From NCBI GenBank assembly GCA_025060555.1, contig JANXBC010000004.1, forward strand, positions 1-30,762: a stretch of 30,762 nt of DNA, read 5' to 3'. Position 1 is the stretch's first letter. Every line of letters starts with the position of its first letter. This DNA comes from Candidatus Bipolaricaulota bacterium (lineage in GTDB: Bacteria > Bipolaricaulota > Bipolaricaulia > Bipolaricaulales > Bipolaricaulaceae). The notes below the pieces were generated by a model. That model ran no database searches. It was given only the letters and a program-made list of their open reading frames with translations, and had not been told where the DNA came from. Shown in pieces: positions 6,204 through 14,122 of this stretch. A program made the translations under genes and the position numbers.

Positions 6204-6605
6204 ATGGAAGCAAAGGTCATCTGGCATGAAGGGCTGCGGTTTGTAGGCTACCCCCATTCGGGACATGCTGTCCTCATGGATGGGTCGAGGGAAGCCGGTG
6301 GAGAGGATTCCGCCCCGCGTCCCACCGAGCTCCTCCTCTTGGCCCTCGGTGGATGCACGGGAATGGATGTTGTTTCCATTCTGCAAAAAATGCGCACGCC
6401 TCCACGCCGTTTTTGGATCGAAATTTCTGCGGAAAGAAACGAACAACACCCCAAAGCCGTGAAGCGTGTACACCTAACGTACGTAGCGGAGGGTGTCCCT
6501 GAGGAAAATCTCCGTCGCGCGGCGGAACTCTCCCAGGAACGTTACTGTTCTGTGGCCCATTCCCTCGCCGCGGAGATCTCTTTTTCCGTTCGAGCTTTAC
6601 CCTAA
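6204..6605 (+). CDS. OsmC/Ohr-family protein (YhfA-like)
   Basis: A 133-aa OsmC-fold protein. The two redox cysteines of the family are seen in GGCTGMDV (C51) and ERYCSVAH (C117). PTELLLLALGGCTG is the typical family core. OsmC-type proteins reduce organic peroxides or handle persulfides with thiol help. The ATG at 6204 follows AAAGGAGGG (6192-6199). Divergent from an arsR-glutaredoxin operon across a candidate operator, it probably forms one thiol-stress response unit. Its stop overlaps the 3' end of the convergent DRTGG gene by 9 nt. Confidence 0.92.
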   Translation: MEAKVIWHEGLRFVGYPHSGHAVLMDGSREAGGEDSAPRPTELLLLALGGCTGMDVVSILQKMRTPPRRFWIEISAERNEQHPKAVKRVHLTYVAEGVPEENLRRAAELSQERYCSVAHSLAAEISFSVRALP

Positions 6606-7646
6606 AAGTTCTAGCATTCTATCCAAATCGACGTTTTCCGCGGTTATGCGGGCCAGGAAGGCCAGCCGTTCCGGGTCAGTGGACAGGGTTTGGCCGAGGA
6701 GGCGATCCGCGGTTTCCGCCACCGTGAAGGTATCTTGAGGGGCCACAGCCAAGGTTTTTCGCTGCTCGGCTGCCAGCGCAGCGATGGCCCGCTCCGGCCT
6801 AATGCCGCCGGAGAGGATCACCGCACGCACGCGTGGGAAAGAAATGGCTGCCGCTTGGATGTCCGTGCGATCCCCGGCGGTGATCACCACCAGTTGTCCA
6901 GGGATGCGACGGAGGTGTTGAAGGGCGGTCTCTGCTCCCATCGCGCCAACAAGGATTCGATCTACCTCTGTTCTTAGATCGCCTTCCACCACCACCTCTG
7001 CTCCCATGGCCTCCAGGACCTCATGGATGCGCACCGCTTGTAGCCGGCGCTCGAAGGGAAGAATCCCAAGCACGGGAATCCCCTTTTCCTCCAAAAATGG
7101 GGCAGCGAAAGCCTGGACTTCGGAAAGCTCGGCTTCCGGGGAGACCTCGTTGAGGATTACCCCCAAAAGGCGTGCTTCGTTTCCGATGATCCGCGCGGCA
7201 GCAAGAATTGCATCCACCGTGGGCTCGCCGCGATATTTGGCCACGAGAAGGATGGGCGCGGAAAATTTTCTGGCCAAAGCTGGATCGCAAAGGCCGGAGA
7301 GAAGTCCGCGGCCAAGCCACTCCCGCCCCTCTAAGAACAGGAAATCTGCGGCAACTTCGCTGACGGCCTTGATCCGCTCCCAAGCGTCAAAGGGTGGTCG
7401 CCAGGCCCGTGGGGCCTCCCCAGAGAGGACCCCGATCAATTCCTCCCCTTCCTTTACACCCAATGCCTGAGCCCACGCTTCTCCGTCAGGGTCCGCGGGC
7501 CGCCCATAGCGATAAGTCCGCGCCAGCCCCACTGGCTTGCGGTAAGCCACACAAAAGCCGCGGGAACGTAGCACTTGCGCAAGCCCTAGGATCACCACCG
7601 TCTTTCCCGCCTTCTCCTCTACCCCCGCCACGTACATCCTCTTCAT
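6597..7646 (-). CDS. BioD-like P-loop/DRTGG-domain protein (phosphotransacetylase N-terminal-like)
   Basis: A 349-aa protein starting MKRMYVAGVEEKAGKT, a P-loop (GxxxxxGKT) of the dethiobiotin-synthetase-like AAA_26 domain, with LGVILNEV and VLGILPFERRL marking its distal part near residues 170-210. The C-terminal third (residues about 215-345) matches a DRTGG regulatory domain: GAMGAETALQHLRR, VVITAGDRTDIQAAAI, VRAVILSGG. This architecture corresponds to the N-terminal half of long phosphotransacetylases without the catalytic PTA domain. Its start codon overlaps the stop of the acetate-CoA ligase gene (ATGA) and it follows GAGGAGGG. A regulatory or ligand-sensing role in acetyl-CoA/acetate metabolism is inferred from this coupling. 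Confidence 0.82.
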   Translation of the reverse strand: MKRMYVAGVEEKAGKTVVILGLAQVLRSRGFCVAYRKPVGLARTYRYGRPADPDGEAWAQALGVKEGEELIGVLSGEAPRAWRPPFDAWERIKAVSEVAADFLFLEGREWLGRGLLSGLCDPALARKFSAPILLVAKYRGEPTVDAILAAARIIGNEARLLGVILNEVSPEAELSEVQAFAAPFLEEKGIPVLGILPFERRLQAVRIHEVLEAMGAEVVVEGDLRTEVDRILVGAMGAETALQHLRRIPGQLVVITAGDRTDIQAAAISFPRVRAVILSGGIRPERAIAALAAEQRKTLAVAPQDTFTVAETADRLLGQTLSTDPERLAFLARITAENVDLDRMLELLG

Positions 7647-9736
7647 GTGCCCTCCTCTGCCACCGTAAGCCGCACGTCCACCGCCACCACCCGCTCCGGA
7701 TAACAAAGGATTGGGTTCAAATCCAATTCCAAAATGTCGGGGTTTTCCACGGCGAACTGTCCTACCCTGACTATGAGGTCTACCAGACCGGAAACGTACA
7801 CAGGTGGTTGGCCCCTTGCCCCGTAGAGGAGCTTCTTTCCCCGGATTAGTTCCACAAGCTCCTCAGCCTCCGCGCGGGAAAGCGGTGCCACGGCGAAGGC
7901 CACGTCGCGTAGAACCTCCACATAAATGCCGCCAAGCCCAAACATGAGGAGCGGCCCAAACGTGGGATCCCGCACCATGCCCAAAATCACTTCCCGACCA
8001 GGAGGAAGCATTTCCTGCACGTACACCCCGTCGATGATCGCCTCTGGGAAACGACCCTTGACATTGGTGAGAAGCTCCCAAGCCACCCGGTCCACCTCTT
8101 CCGGCGGGACGCCAAGGCGCACCCCTCCCACCTCCGTTTTGTGTGTCAACTCTGGCGAAAGTATTTTCACAGCCACCGGACCATTGATCTCTTGGGCAAT
8201 GCGTTTGGCTTCCTCCGCAGTTTTAGCCACACCACCACGGGCAAACGGGATACCATAAGAGGCGAGGAGATCCGCGGCTTCCAAGCCAAGTCTGACCCGA
8301 CCTTTGTGGCGTGCCTCAGCCAAGATTTTTTGCACCCTTTCCCTTTTGCCTGGCAGCTCTTGGAGGTTGAATACTGGGCGTTGGCGGATCTCAGCATACT
8401 TAGCCAATGTAGCTAGGGCGCGCACAGCCCGCGCGGGGTCGAAGAAGGACGGGATACCTGCGCGCCGCAGGATCTCCTCGGCCTCTTCCCCGAGTTCCCC
8501 CGCCATGAAACTCACAGCCACGGGTTTTCCTGAGCGTTGTTGGGCCTGGCTTGCGACCCGCGCCAAGTCCACGAAGCGGAGGATGGGATGGGGGGCAGAG
8601 AGGGCCACGCCGAGATCCACGCCAGGGTCAGCTAGCACCAGCTCCAACGCGGCCTGGTATTGCTCGAGTGTAGCGTGGCCCACCACATCCACGGGGTTGT
8701 AGATAGCCGCTTCCTCAGGAACTTTTTGGGCCAGGGCTTGAAGGGTCTCGTCGCGCAGGCGGGCCACGGTGAGGCCTTCCCATTCCGCGGCGTCTGCGGC
8801 CATCACGCCCGCTCCCCCGGCATTGGTCACGATCCCGATCCTTCGGCCCTTGGGAAGGGGTTGGCGGGAGAGGACGTATGCAAAATCAAAAAGTTCTTCC
8901 ACGGTGCGGGCGCGGATGACCCCACATTGCCGGAAGGCCGCATCATAGGCGTGGTCGGAGCCGGCCATGGTCCCGGTGTGGGAGGAGACAGCACGCGCAC
9001 CGGCCTCGGCCCGACCAGCTTTAAGCACCACGATGGGTTTCTCCCGCGTGACCTCGCGCGCGATCGCCATGAACCTCGGCCCATCCTGAATGCCCTCAAG
9101 GTAAGCCACGATGACCCTGGTCTCCGGATCCTCAGCGAAGGCCAAAAGGAAGTCGCACTCGTTGAGAACAGCTTTATTCCCAAGGGAGACGAAGTGGGAA
9201 AAGCCGAGCTTCTCCTTCCAGGCCCAGTCCAAAACGGAGGTGCAGAACGCACCTGACTGGGATAAAAACGCAATTTGGCCAGGAAGAGCACCCCGTGGGG
9301 CGAAGGTCGCGTTTAGCCCAACTTTGGTGGAGATGAGGCCCAACACGTTTGGTCCAAGCACGTTAAGGTCATATTCTTCGGCCACCCGCACCAATTCCTG
9401 TTCACGTTTAGCCCCTTCTACCCCGCACTCCTTGAACCCCGCGCTAATGACGACCACGTTTTTGATCCCTTTTTCTCCACATTGGCGCAGGGCGTCGGTG
9501 ACCGCCTCTGCGGGGATCACGATCACCGCGAGGTCCACAGGTTCAGGGAGCTCAGAGATGGAGGGCACACAAGGTCGACCAAGAAGCTCCCGATATTTGG
9601 GGTTCACCGCGTAAACAGGCCCGGGGAAAGAAAGGACATTGGTGAACAAGGCGTGCCCGACTTTGCCTGGAGTGGCCGAGGCCCCTACCACCGCCACGGA
9701 GCGTGGGAAAAGAAGCCCATCTAGTTTCCTACGCAT
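7643..9736 (-). CDS. Acetate-CoA ligase (ADP-forming), fused alpha-beta subunits
   Basis: Converts acetyl-CoA (or another acyl-CoA) + ADP + Pi to the acid, CoA and ATP. The 697-aa protein has the CoA-binding domain (SVAVVGASATPGKVGHALF, residues about 12-30), CoA-ligase domains with the phosphohistidine motif SSHTGTMAGSDHAYDAAF, and a C-terminal ATP-grasp domain (GPVAVKILSPELTHKTEVGG and ELDLNPIL). This is the single-chain NDP-forming acyl-CoA synthetase common in archaea and anaerobic bacteria. The start at 9736 is preferred because homologues begin with MRRKLDGLLFPRSVAVVG; only a weak AAGGG precedes it. With Tdh and Kbl in the same window, it could conserve energy from threonine-derived acetyl-CoA. 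Substrate preference cannot be read from sequence. Confidence 0.92.
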   Translation of the reverse strand: MRRKLDGLLFPRSVAVVGASATPGKVGHALFTNVLSFPGPVYAVNPKYRELLGRPCVPSISELPEPVDLAVIVIPAEAVTDALRQCGEKGIKNVVVISAGFKECGVEGAKREQELVRVAEEYDLNVLGPNVLGLISTKVGLNATFAPRGALPGQIAFLSQSGAFCTSVLDWAWKEKLGFSHFVSLGNKAVLNECDFLLAFAEDPETRVIVAYLEGIQDGPRFMAIAREVTREKPIVVLKAGRAEAGARAVSSHTGTMAGSDHAYDAAFRQCGVIRARTVEELFDFAYVLSRQPLPKGRRIGIVTNAGGAGVMAADAAEWEGLTVARLRDETLQALAQKVPEEAAIYNPVDVVGHATLEQYQAALELVLADPGVDLGVALSAPHPILRFVDLARVASQAQQRSGKPVAVSFMAGELGEEAEEILRRAGIPSFFDPARAVRALATLAKYAEIRQRPVFNLQELPGKRERVQKILAEARHKGRVRLGLEAADLLASYGIPFARGGVAKTAEEAKRIAQEINGPVAVKILSPELTHKTEVGGVRLGVPPEEVDRVAWELLTNVKGRFPEAIIDGVYVQEMLPPGREVILGMVRDPTFGPLLMFGLGGIYVEVLRDVAFAVAPLSRAEAEELVELIRGKKLLYGARGQPPVYVSGLVDLIVRVGQFAVENPDILELDLNPILCYPERVVAVDVRLTVAEEGT

Positions 9737-9777
9737 AGCCCTTGATCGTAGCCAACGTCCACAGAATTTCCACAAAC

Positions 9778-9809
9778 CTTGCAGATGTTTTCGACACCCA
9801 CGCTGCAAG
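9778..9809. repeat. Inverted repeat CTTGCAG-18-CTGCAAG
   Basis: Perfect 7-bp arms at 9778-9784 and 9803-9809 separated by 18 nt, in the divergent region between the acetate-CoA ligase and the response regulator. Could be a binding site; no regulator identified. Confidence 0.35.
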
Positions 9810-9848
9810 ATTTCTCCTGGAAGGCGGAACAAGGGCCCGCTTCCCTTT

Positions 9849-9873
9849 GGGCAGGGGCGCTTGGCCCCTGCCC
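9849..9873 (+). promoter_or_regulatory. Strong hairpin just upstream of the response regulator
   Basis: Perfect 10-bp arms GGGCAGGGGC (9849-9858) and GCCCCTGCCC (9864-9873) with a 5-nt loop, ending 20 nt before the ATG at 9894. No T-run follows, so it is not a typical terminator. It may be an mRNA leader structure if transcription starts upstream, or a DNA-level element. Confidence 0.55.
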
Positions 9874-9893
9874 TGTTTCAGGGGTACGCTTCT

Positions 9894-10583
9894 ATGGAGA
9901 TGCGCACAATCTTGGTGGTGGAGGACGAGCGAGAGATCGCGCGGATGGTCCAGGCGTATCTCCTGCGCGAGGGCTACCAAGTGGAGGTGGCCTTCGACGG
10001 GGAGTCCGGTTGGCATAAGTTTCAGAGCCTCAAGCCAGATTTAGTGATCTTGGACATCATGCTTCCTGGGATGAGTGGCTTGGAGATCGCCCAAAGAATC
10101 CGGCGGGAGTCCGTGGTGCCCATCATCATGCTCACGGCGCGGGCGGAGGAAGCCGACCGTGTAGCCGGGTTGGAAATGGGAGCCGATGACTACGTAGTGA
10201 AGCCGTTCAGCCTCCGGGAGCTTGCGGCACGCGTACGCGCGGTGTTACGGCGGGTCGAGGGCAGCGTTCCCGCGGAGGTCATTCACGCCGGTCCCCTCAT
10301 GTTGAACTTGGCAGCCCGGGAGGCGAGCTTTGCCGGCAAATCCCTGGACCTTACTCCTACGGAATTCGACATCCTCACCGTGCTAGCCCGCCATCCCGGA
10401 CGAGTGTTCACCCGGCGGGAGCTTCTCCAAGCCCTGCGGGACAGAACCTACGCCACTATTCCCCGGACCGTGGATTCCCACATCAAAAACTTGCGAAGGA
10501 AGATCGAGCCCGATCCGGAAAATCCTGTATACATTCTCACCGTACATGGGGTGGGCTACAAATTCAATCCAGGAGGAGGGTGA
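9894..10583 (+). CDS. OmpR/PhoB-family response regulator
   Basis: A 229-aa DNA-binding response regulator. The receiver domain (about residues 4-118) shows the acidic pocket VVEDE, phospho-acceptor Asp in LVILDIMLPGMSG, the Thr in IIMLTARAEE and Lys in DDYVVKPFS. The C-terminal winged helix (about 130-228) has LTPTEFDILTVLARHPGRV and the recognition helix region RTVDSHIKNLRRKI. It overlaps the histidine kinase gene downstream. ATG 9894 has AGGGG 10 nt upstream; a second in-frame ATG at 9900 is nearer to the usual family start. Confidence 0.95.
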   Translation: MEMRTILVVEDEREIARMVQAYLLREGYQVEVAFDGESGWHKFQSLKPDLVILDIMLPGMSGLEIAQRIRRESVVPIIMLTARAEEADRVAGLEMGADDYVVKPFSLRELAARVRAVLRRVEGSVPAEVIHAGPLMLNLAAREASFAGKSLDLTPTEFDILTVLARHPGRVFTRRELLQALRDRTYATIPRTVDSHIKNLRRKIEPDPENPVYILTVHGVGYKFNPGGG

Positions 10584-11950
10584 TGTCCTTCCGCTGGAAG
10601 CTTGTTGGGGCACTGACCCTGGTGGCCATCCTGGCCGCGGTGGGAACCTACCTCCTTACGGCCAAGGCCTTGGGTGAACGGTTCGCGGCTTACCGGTTGC
10701 AAGAGCGGGAGGCCGCTGGGCAGCAACTGGCTCGCCTCCTTGGCCAGTTTTGGGAGGCTCGTGGCACCTGGGCCGGCGTGGATCAGCTTTTCCGCACCCG
10801 CGTGGACGTGTTCCTCCTCCGCCAGGGGCGGGTCGTCTCCGTGAGCGGGTTCATGGCCCAATACCTTCTCCTTGATCGGGAGGGGAACGTGGTGGGCTGT
10901 GCGGAGCAAAGTCTCTTGGGTCGCTGCACGGAGGACGATCCCGAGCTCCGCGAGCGGGCACGGCGCTATGGGATCCCCGTATTCGCGGGAGGAAGGCAGG
11001 TTGGCACTTTAGTGCCCATCGATCCTGCGATTTTGACCCCGCTGGAGCAGGACTTCTTGGCCTCGGTGCGGCGAGCCGCCTTAGTGGGTGGGGCCGTGGC
11101 CTTCGCTGTGGCCCTCCTCTTGGGCACACTCCTTGCCACCCAACTTTCGCTTCCCCTGCAACGCTTGATCCACGCGACCGAGCGCATTGCCAAAGGAGAT
11201 TTGGCTCATCGGGTGGTCCTCCGTACCCGCGATGAAATCGGCCGACTGGCCCACGCGTTCAACCGCATGGCTGAGGCCCTCCAGAACTCCGAGGCTGTGC
11301 GCAAGCAGTTCCTGGCGGACGTGGCCCATGAGCTCCGGACCCCCCTTTCCGTGATCCGCGGGAACCTCGAGGCTATTTTAGACGGCGCTTTTCCTCTCAC
11401 CCCTGAATCCCTCGTCCCTGTGTACGAAGAAACGTTGCACCTTGGGGAACTGGTGGAGGACCTGCGCACCCTGACCCTGGCAGACACCGGGCATCTTCCC
11501 CTGGAGAAAGAGCGGGTGGAGCTGGGCGAGCTTGTGGCGGGGGTGGTGGAGGCGGTGCGGCCTGTGGCCAAGGAGGAAGGTGTGGAAGTGGCGCTGCAGC
11601 GCGATCCTGAACTTTGGGTGTTTGCAGACCCCCGCAGGATTCGTCAAGTCTTGGGGAACCTCCTTTCCAACGCCTTGCGTTACTCCCCCCCGGGCTCGGT
11701 GATCACCGTCGCAGCGCAAAAGGTGGGGAACGAGGTCTGGGTTAGTGTGCAAGATCAGGGGCCCGGGATTCCCGAGGAAGACTTGCCCCACATCTTTGAG
11801 CGCTTCTACAAGGTGGACAAATCTCGATCGGAAGGGGGAACAGGTTTGGGTTTGGCCATCGCTAAGGAACTCGTCCAGGCTCACGATGGCCGCATCTGGG
11901 CGGAGAACCGAAACGGTGCCCGCTTCACCTTCGCCCTCCCTGCACTGTAA
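10583..11950 (+). CDS. Membrane sensor histidine kinase (HAMP-HisKA-HATPase)
   Basis: Partner kinase of the preceding regulator, 455 aa. TM1 is at about residues 7-26, followed by an external sensor region of roughly 130 residues with two cysteines (GCAEQSLLGRC), then TM2 (VGGAVAFAVALLLGTLLATQ, about residues 169-188). HAMP (LSLPLQRLIHATERIAKGD) leads to the phospho-acceptor His in FLADVAHELRTPLS. The ATPase shows N-box NLLSNALRYSPPG, G1 DQGPGIPEEDL, F-box FERFYK and G2 GTGLGLAIAKEL. ATG 10583 overlaps the regulator stop (TGATG) with AGGAGGAGGG upstream; GTG 10580 is an alternative. The stimulus is unknown. Confidence 0.95.
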   Translation: MSFRWKLVGALTLVAILAAVGTYLLTAKALGERFAAYRLQEREAAGQQLARLLGQFWEARGTWAGVDQLFRTRVDVFLLRQGRVVSVSGFMAQYLLLDREGNVVGCAEQSLLGRCTEDDPELRERARRYGIPVFAGGRQVGTLVPIDPAILTPLEQDFLASVRRAALVGGAVAFAVALLLGTLLATQLSLPLQRLIHATERIAKGDLAHRVVLRTRDEIGRLAHAFNRMAEALQNSEAVRKQFLADVAHELRTPLSVIRGNLEAILDGAFPLTPESLVPVYEETLHLGELVEDLRTLTLADTGHLPLEKERVELGELVAGVVEAVRPVAKEEGVEVALQRDPELWVFADPRRIRQVLGNLLSNALRYSPPGSVITVAAQKVGNEVWVSVQDQGPGIPEEDLPHIFERFYKVDKSRSEGGTGLGLAIAKELVQAHDGRIWAENRNGARFTFALPAL

Positions 11951-12021
11951 AAGTTGCCTTGACTAAAACGCGTTTCCCAGTGGTCCTTGGTGGCGTCTTT
12001 TTGACTGCTCACAGTACGCAG

Positions 12022-12051
12022 AAGCCGCTGGAAAAGCGGTGAGTTTTCTTC
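12022..12051 (+). terminator. Weak candidate terminator after the histidine kinase
   Basis: CCGCT (12025-12029), loop GGAAA, AGCGG (12035-12039), extendable by one G:T pair, then GAGTTTTCTT. The stem is short and the T-tract interrupted. Confidence 0.35.
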
Positions 12052-12115
12052 AAATCCTTTGGGGAAGCAAGAACCTGGGGTACCATTGGCTGTGCCGGAC
12101 CTGTTACTCGCTACG

Positions 12116-12143
12116 TTGCACTTTTTGTCTTTATCCCTAAAAT
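12116..12143 (+). promoter_or_regulatory. Promoter for the YkuK-like gene
   Basis: -35 TTGCAC (12116-12121), 16-nt spacer, -10 TAAAAT (12138-12143). The ATG at 12154 comes 10 nt after the -10 and there is no ribosome-binding site, so the message should have a leader of only a few nt. Confidence 0.65.
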
Positions 12144-12153
12144 TTCCCTGGCC

Positions 12154-12639
12154 ATGGATGGAAAAAGTGCTAATTATTACAGTCCTACTTTGGGTCGCCT
12201 GAGTTTCCCCGAAGTTGTAAATGAGATCATTGCGATGATGGAAGCTAGTCCGGATGATGTCTACTCTATCGTTGTGGGGACAGATTCTCAGACCTACTAC
12301 GGCGAGGCGGAGTACGTGACTGCCATCGTAGTGCATCGGGTGGGCAAAGGTGGTCGGTACTTCTGGCGGCGCGTGGTAGAGCGCAAACCGAAGACTTTGC
12401 GCGACCGCATTTGGCGGGAAGCTTGGCTTTCCTATGAAACAGCCCAGGCCTTGATCCAGGCATTTAAACAGCGTGGCATTTTTGACTGCCGTCTGGAGAT
12501 CCATGTGGACATCGGCCGCGGGGGCCGTACCCGCGAGCTTGTGGAGGAAGTGGTGGGAGCCATCCGCGGCAGTGGGTTCTTTGTGCGCACCAAGCCTGAG
12601 GCCTACGCAGCCTCAGTGGTTGCGGACAAGTACACTTAG
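12154..12639 (+). CDS. YkuK/DUF458 RNase H-like fold protein
   Basis: A 161-aa protein of the DUF458 family (Bacillus YkuK). Conserved features are SPTLGRLSFPEVVNEI at the N-terminus, the first acidic site in VVGTDSQTYYG (Asp near residue 44), RVGKGGRYFWRRV, EIHVDIGRGGRTRELVEEVVG (second Asp) and the C-terminal KPEAYAASVVADKYT with the final Asp. The positions are consistent with RNase H-like metal ligands, but no enzymatic activity is established for the family as far as I know. It stands alone between a two-component system and murE and has its own promoter. ATG 12154 is the first start after the promoter. Confidence 0.85.
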   Translation: MDGKSANYYSPTLGRLSFPEVVNEIIAMMEASPDDVYSIVVGTDSQTYYGEAEYVTAIVVHRVGKGGRYFWRRVVERKPKTLRDRIWREAWLSYETAQALIQAFKQRGIFDCRLEIHVDIGRGGRTRELVEEVVGAIRGSGFFVRTKPEAYAASVVADKYT

Positions 12640-12706
12640 GCCAAACTGAACCTTCTAAAATCGCGGTTGTCCGCCCTTTTCTTGCAAGCTAGAGCAATAA
12701 TCTTTT

Positions 12707-14122
12707 GTGCCTCGGCTCAATGAACTTCTTGCGTGCGAAGGCCTTCCGAACGTTTTGGTGACCGGCTTGGCCTGGGACTCCCGAAAGGTCAAGCCAGGCG
12801 ATGTTTTCTTTGCCATACCGGGGGGGAAGTTCGATGGGCATGCGTTCATTTCCGCGGCCCTCGCCAAGGGAGCGGTGGCCGTGGTTGGCGAGCAGCCCAT
12901 CTCCGGTCTCGCTGTCCCATATGTGCGGGTAGAAAATGCGCGCGCTGCCTTAGCCCAAGCGGCCTGCGCTTTTTATGGACATCCAACGAAAAAATTGACG
13001 ACAATCGGTGTGACTGGAACAAACGGGAAAACAACCGTCGTCCACCTCCTTGGCCAGCTTTTACCCCACTGCGAGGCTCTGACCACGGTGCGCGTGGAGG
13101 AGGAGAACCTCTCCTGTGTCACCACGCCAGAGGCTCCAGATCTGCAAAGGATTGCGGCCGAAGCTTTCGCTGCCGGAAAGAGATTCTTCGCCTTTGAAGC
13201 CTCCTCGATCGGCCTTGCCCAAAGGCGTGTGGACGGCGTGCACCTTGCGTGCGCCGTGTTCACTAGCTTTTCTCGGGATCACCTGGATTTCCATGGGACT
13301 ATGGAGGCTTACCTCTCCGCGAAGCTTCGTCTTTTCCAATTGCTTCGTTTTGGTGCTCCAGCTGTGGTTTGTACGCGTGCGCCAGTTTCAGCAGTTGCCG
13401 CTGCCGCCCCTCATGCCCGCCTAATAACCTACGGGATTGAAAAGGGCGATGTTCAAGCCACGGCCATTCGCCGGGGGAAAGGGGGGATGAGCTTCAGGAT
13501 CACGGGACGATATGGCCACGCAGAGGCCTTCCTTCCCTGCCCTGGCATCCACAATGTGGAAAACGCTCTCGCGGCAATAACGGTGGGGCTTAGTTTGGGG
13601 TTTCCTCTCGCTGACCTCTTGGAGCGACTCGCGGACGCTCAGCTTCCTCTGGGACGCTTTGCCCAATTCCAGAGTTCTTCGGGAGCAACCGTGGTTGTGG
13701 ATTTCGCTCACAATCCCGAGGCTTTGCGGTGCGCGCTTGCGGCCTGCCGGCCGTGGGCGCGCAGACTCATTGCGGTTTTCGGCTGCCCAGGCGAGTCTGA
13801 CCAAGGGAAGCGTCGGATCATGGGAGCAATAGCCGGAAGACTCGCCGACCTCGTGGTGATCACCTCCGATAACCCCAAATCGGAGGACCCGCGGGCCATC
13901 GCTGCAGAGATCGCCGCCGGCGTGGCAGAGGTGGGGGGAACGTGGGCCGTCATTTTGGAGCGGGCTTTGGCTATACGATGGGCTCTGAACTACGCTGGCC
14001 CAGGGGACTTTGTCGTGGTCGCTGGCAAAGGACACGAGCGCTACCAGTATTTGGCCGATCGGCGCGAGGCTTTTTCTGATCTAGCCACCGTTCAAGAGTT
14101 AGTGGGGACGGTGCGCAAATAG
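12707..14122 (+). CDS. murE: UDP-MurNAc-tripeptide synthetase (Mur ligase)
   Basis: Adds the third residue of the peptidoglycan stem peptide to UDP-MurNAc-L-Ala-D-Glu. The 471-aa protein has the N-terminal domain (DSRKVKPGDVFFAIPG), ATP-binding GVTGTNGKTTVVHLL, substrate-binding EASSIGLAQRRVDG, the SRDHLDFHGTMEAYLSAKLRLF segment with the carbamylated-lysine region, DFAHNPEALRCAL and a C-terminal KGHERYQ. The amino-acid selectivity motif reads DNPK (D388-K391), where meso-diaminopimelate enzymes have DNPR and lysine enzymes differ, so the diamino acid added is uncertain. The GTG start at 12707 lacks a clear ribosome-binding site and is the least certain part. Its 3' end overlaps coaE by 31 nt on the other strand. 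It is not adjacent to murF, which lies about 8 kb away. Confidence 0.94.
   Translation: MPRLNELLACEGLPNVLVTGLAWDSRKVKPGDVFFAIPGGKFDGHAFISAALAKGAVAVVGEQPISGLAVPYVRVENARAALAQAACAFYGHPTKKLTTIGVTGTNGKTTVVHLLGQLLPHCEALTTVRVEEENLSCVTTPEAPDLQRIAAEAFAAGKRFFAFEASSIGLAQRRVDGVHLACAVFTSFSRDHLDFHGTMEAYLSAKLRLFQLLRFGAPAVVCTRAPVSAVAAAAPHARLITYGIEKGDVQATAIRRGKGGMSFRITGRYGHAEAFLPCPGIHNVENALAAITVGLSLGFPLADLLERLADAQLPLGRFAQFQSSSGATVVVDFAHNPEALRCALAACRPWARRLIAVFGCPGESDQGKRRIMGAIAGRLADLVVITSDNPKSEDPRAIAAEIAAGVAEVGGTWAVILERALAIRWALNYAGPGDFVVVAGKGHERYQYLADRREAFSDLATVQELVGTVRK

Noticed and set aside
9736..9777. Promoter for the acetate-CoA ligase gene (TTGTGG, 19-nt spacer, TACGAT, 8 nt to ATG)
   Set aside because: Layout resembles the other leaderless cases, but the -35 match and spacer are poor.
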